Position numbers and translations under genes: made by a program. 17,106 nucleotides of DNA, taken from NCBI GenBank assembly GCA_046590195.1, contig JBKJTP010000293.1, positions 1 to 17,106 on the forward strand, given 5' to 3'. Below the pieces are notes generated by a model that was not told the origin of the DNA, did no database searches, and was given only the letters and a program-made list of their open reading frames with translations. Positions 14,652-17,106 of the stretch are shown in pieces (position 1 is the first letter of the stretch; every line of letters starts with the position of its first letter). Source of the DNA: JBKJTP01 sp046590195 (lineage in GTDB: Bacteria; Bacteroidota; Ignavibacteria; Palsa-1295).

Positions 14652-14990
14652 ATGCTCACCCGTCTTATCGCAATGCTGCTGCTGTTCTCCTTTGGCTTTT
14701 CTGCCATGGGGGAGTGCTGCCTTGTTGGCGAGACTGAAGCTCACGAGCAGACGCTTGAGCAAACTACCTGCGGCGCGCATGAGCATGATAAGGCAGACGC
14801 CGAGCATCAGCAAGCCCACGAGGACGATTGCGATGACAACTGCTCTGCTTGCCTGCATACCGCGATGACGCCAGCCTCTCAGCAGGCCATCGGTGTTGTC
14901 TCTGATCCTCTCCAATATTTTGCGCACGGATCCTCGCATCTGCTTTCGCGAACCGCCTCCATCGATCGACCTCCGTGCTGGACCGCCTGA
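14652..14990 (+). CDS. Secreted His/Cys-rich small protein, probable metal binder
   Basis: 112 residues. Hydrophobic signal MLTRLIAMLLLFSFGFSAMG, then a short mature protein with seven Cys (22, 23, 40, 60, 64, 67, 109), eight His and many Asp/Glu. The core CDDNCSAC (60-67) and the His/Asp/Glu-rich stretch before it (31-59) look made for binding Cu, Zn or a similar metal in the periplasm. Small His/Cys-rich secreted proteins are common just ahead of metal efflux or metal-linked TonB receptor genes in Bacteroidota, and here a TonB receptor follows 64 bp downstream on the same strand. The opposite strand also has an open frame (14604-15038), but without any recognisable feature. I do not recognise a named family; the metal role is inference from composition and context. 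Confidence 0.7.
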   Translation: MLTRLIAMLLLFSFGFSAMGECCLVGETEAHEQTLEQTTCGAHEHDKADAEHQQAHEDDCDDNCSACLHTAMTPASQQAIGVVSDPLQYFAHGSSHLLSRTASIDRPPCWTA

Positions 14991-15006
14991 CCCTACGTCA
15001 CGCGAG

Positions 15007-15024
15007 CCTGAGCAGACGCTCAGG
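15007..15024 (+). other. Hairpin in the gap between the His/Cys-rich gene and the TonB receptor
   Basis: Perfect 7-bp stem CCTGAGC / GCTCAGG, loop AGAC, no T-tract. It could stabilise a processed 3' end or tune expression between the two genes; role unknown. Confidence 0.4.
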
Positions 15025-15054
15025 TGTTCTGTCCACACAACCGATCTTTACCCT

Positions 15055-17106
15055 ATGAAACAGCTTCTTGCTGTCCTCTCATTTTTACTGATAAGCAATG
15101 TTGCGCTTGCGCAACAGCCGTTGATACTTGGTCGTATCATCGATGCTACCTCGAAGGATGCTGTCATCGGCGCGCGAATCACTTTCGATCCTGAATTTCT
15201 TTCTGACACACTCAAGACCCAGCTAAAAAGCAAAGGCGCGATCTCGAAAGACGATGGCAGCTTTATGCTTGCCACTCCCGACACTGGCGCCTTTGTGTTA
15301 GAGATAAAGCAACCCGGCTATGAGGCTGCCTACATCGAATTTCAATCTCGCTTTACTCACACCGATACGCTATACGCAGGGCTTGATCGTGAGAAAAATG
15401 CAGATGTTGTCGTGACTGCGAAAGCCACGGCAAAGACCGTCGAAGATCTTTGCTGCCGGATCGAGGAGCTGAATGCCGAGCTCTCGAACGTAGCGCCATT
15501 CACACCCGACATGCAGCAGGTGATGAGCCGCTACTCGAGTTGCACATCGTCGCACATCAACTGCACGCTCGATCATTCGTCAACTGTGCGCTTGCGAGGA
15601 ATGGAGAACCCCTACACACTGATGCTGCTCGATGGCGTGCCGCTCTTCTCGGCGATCACCACGCAGTACGGCCTGCAGATGATACCAGCACTTGCTACGG
15701 ATAATGCGCGCATTATCGAAGGCGCATCGACATCGGTCTACGGCAACAACGCAATGGCTGGAGTGCTGTCCTTCGATCTGAAGCCACCAACCGAAGAGCG
15801 CGAGATGTTCGTGCAATCGAACTTCGGTTCAGAAGGAAGTATCGGGTTCGCGCACACGGCTTATGATATCAATGCCTCAGTCAGAGGAAGTGGCAGTAAG
15901 GCAGGAGCTGCATTGGTCGTAAGTGCGAATTCCCATCCACAGGAACTTGGGGCTGGGGGCTTTGCAGAAGCGCCGGGACTCAAGCGCTATTCTGGTTACC
16001 TTCAGGTGACACCAAAGCTGAGCGAAGCAGTAAAGATCAAGCTAGTTGCGCTGGCGAGTACTGACAGGCGCGACGTTTCAATTAATCAGAGCGATACAGC
16101 TATACTTCCAGGCCACCGGGTCAACACTGACATGCTGAACCTGATCGGAAAGGTCGATCTTTCACTAAGTGATCTCTCGACACTTAGTCTGACTGGCGCA
16201 TCAGGCCTTGCGGAAAATCAGGCGGTCTTTCCACTCTTTGCCTCCGTCAATGCTCGATTTGCAAGAACCCCAGATCTGCGCCTCGAGTCGAACGTCCTCT
16301 ACTTCCAATCGCTATTCACTACCGGGCTCGGGGATCATTATCTGACAACATCTGCAGAGTGGCGAGGAGAAGTTGTGGATGGATCACTTCCCAGCAGTCC
16401 ACGTAGCGGCGCACTATTCAGCTCCGATCCACCGATTCATGAGTTCTCGACCACTTCCTTCTCCGCTGAAGATCAGATCTCACTCGCAGATGAATGGACG
16501 CTGCTAGCTGGCGGGCGCTTCGATCATCACAGCACTGCTGGCATCGCGGTGAGTCCGCGTGCATCGCTGTCGTTTCGTCCTGCAGCAGAATGGCGTATGC
16601 GATTCATGGCAGGGCAGGGGATCAAGGGTCAAGCACTGTTCAATGAGGATCACCGCATCATGCATGGTGTGTATGACTACGAGTACAACGAAGACTTCGA
16701 GTATGAGAAGGCGATGTCGCTGAGCTACGATATGTCCTACACCTACACGATCGGAGATGAGATCGGCGGACAGGCGAACTTCAATGTCTTTTACACGAAC
16801 ATCTCAGGCAAGGCGATCCCGCAGGCCGATTCACTTGCGAACGGGAAGATCTTCTACATCAATAATGCTGAGCCTTCGCGCTTGATGGGCATTGAGGTGC
16901 AGACTCGTCCATCGTTCAGCGAGTACTTCAGCGGTTCGCTGGCCTTTAGTGTTATCAATCTGACACAGGTGAATTCAAATGGCGCACGCGAGCGCGTGCC
17001 GCTATCGCCAACGATCAATGCAGACGCATCGCTGATGTTCCATGACGATGCGTCGAAGTTCGCTGCAGAAGTCTGGGGAAGCATCATTGGCAAGCGCTGC
17101 TTGCCA
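15055..17106 (+). CDS. TonB-dependent receptor with carboxypeptidase-regulatory-like domain, 3'-truncated by window edge
   Basis: The frame is open from ATG 15055 to the window end (684 residues seen). Signal MKQLLAVLSFLLISNVALA, cleavage near 19/20. Residues about 21-118 form a CarboxypepD_reg-like domain (LILGRIIDATSKDAVIGARI, DDGSFMLATPDTG) usual in Bacteroidota receptors. The plug follows (about 120-235): VVVTAKA, VRLRGMENPYTLMLLDGVPLF, ARIIEGASTSVYGNNAMAGVLSF. Then a beta-barrel with repeated amphipathic strands; the C-terminal strand lies beyond the edge. Unusual: the plug start carries Cys133-Cys134 (DLCCR) and Cys163/Cys170 (CTSSHINC), recalling Cys-containing plugs of metal-linked receptors. 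It follows the His/Cys-rich secreted protein and probably shares its transcript. Outer-membrane import of a metal or metal complex is a reasonable inference; the ligand is unproven. Confidence 0.9.
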   Translation, partial: MKQLLAVLSFLLISNVALAQQPLILGRIIDATSKDAVIGARITFDPEFLSDTLKTQLKSKGAISKDDGSFMLATPDTGAFVLEIKQPGYEAAYIEFQSRFTHTDTLYAGLDREKNADVVVTAKATAKTVEDLCCRIEELNAELSNVAPFTPDMQQVMSRYSSCTSSHINCTLDHSSTVRLRGMENPYTLMLLDGVPLFSAITTQYGLQMIPALATDNARIIEGASTSVYGNNAMAGVLSFDLKPPTEEREMFVQSNFGSEGSIGFAHTAYDINASVRGSGSKAGAALVVSANSHPQELGAGGFAEAPGLKRYSGYLQVTPKLSEAVKIKLVALASTDRRDVSINQSDTAILPGHRVNTDMLNLIGKVDLSLSDLSTLSLTGASGLAENQAVFPLFASVNARFARTPDLRLESNVLYFQSLFTTGLGDHYLTTSAEWRGEVVDGSLPSSPRSGALFSSDPPIHEFSTTSFSAEDQISLADEWTLLAGGRFDHHSTAGIAVSPRASLSFRPAAEWRMRFMAGQGIKGQALFNEDHRIMHGVYDYEYNEDFEYEKAMSLSYDMSYTYTIGDEIGGQANFNVFYTNISGKAIPQADSLANGKIFYINNAEPSRLMGIEVQTRPSFSEYFSGSLAFSVINLTQVNSNGARERVPLSPTINADASLMFHDDASKFAAEVWGSIIGKRCLP

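Noticed and set aside
14604..15038. 144-codon minus-strand open frame across the His/Cys-rich gene
   Set aside because: Starts within the right REP-like copy and lacks a signal or domain, whereas the plus frame has a good signal peptide and a metal-binding composition.

Overview
The window (17,106 bp) is a chromosomal piece of a Gram-negative bacterium, most likely from the Bacteroidota/Chlorobiota/Kapabacteria (FCB) side of the tree. The clues are TonB-dependent outer-membrane receptors (one with an N-terminal carboxypeptidase-regulatory-like domain), many small lipoproteins with short basic N-termini, an almost complete lack of Shine-Dalgarno sequences (only the bipA start has a clear one), and several upstream matches to the Bacteroidota -7 promoter element TAnnTTTG. 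GC content looks to be in the low-to-mid 50s by eye. The exact taxon cannot be fixed from the sequence alone.

Layout, left to right. 1-2257 (+): alanyl-tRNA synthetase (alaS), cut at its 5' end, with a clean intrinsic terminator. 2371-4269 (+): PBP4-type D-Ala-D-Ala carboxypeptidase lipoprotein (dacB). 4270-4429: a convergent gap packed with three strong hairpins. 4430-6139 (-): an orphan oligopeptide-binding lipoprotein (SBP family 5). 6256-6729 and 6781-7308 (+): two tandem paralogous small lipoproteins. 7258-9264 (-): a TonB-dependent receptor whose 3' end overlaps the second lipoprotein tail to tail. 9363-10534 (-): a doxX-pirin two-gene operon. 10535-10856: a 322-bp divergent regulatory gap with an 18-bp perfect palindrome and a degenerate heptanucleotide repeat. 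10857-12707 (+): the ribosome-associated GTPase BipA/TypA. 12886-13995 (+): a lipoprotein with YD-like repeats. 14001-14444 (-): a DinB/DUF1569 protein. 14460-14610: a pair of inverted REP-like hairpins carrying GTAG. 14652-14990 (+) and 15055-17106 (+, runs off the edge): a secreted His/Cys-rich small protein followed by a TonB-dependent receptor, a plausible metal-handling pair.

Functional reading. Housekeeping functions (alaS, dacB, bipA) are interspersed with envelope and uptake genes (oligopeptide binding, two TonB receptors, four lipoproteins including dacB's own neighbours) and a small redox/stress-type operon (doxX-pirin). There are no phage genes, transposases, CRISPR arrays, rRNAs or tRNAs that I can see. 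The less ordinary content is mostly non-coding: the REP/BIME-like inverted pair, the repeated hairpin in the dacB-oppA gap, two unrelated heptanucleotide repeat arrays on either side of bipA, the doxX palindrome, and TAnnTTTG elements placed 3-4 nt before two start codons. Nothing here proves a new defence or mobile system; the best leads are the His/Cys-rich protein plus receptor pair, the REP-like pair, and the duplicated lipoproteins with an overprinted tail.
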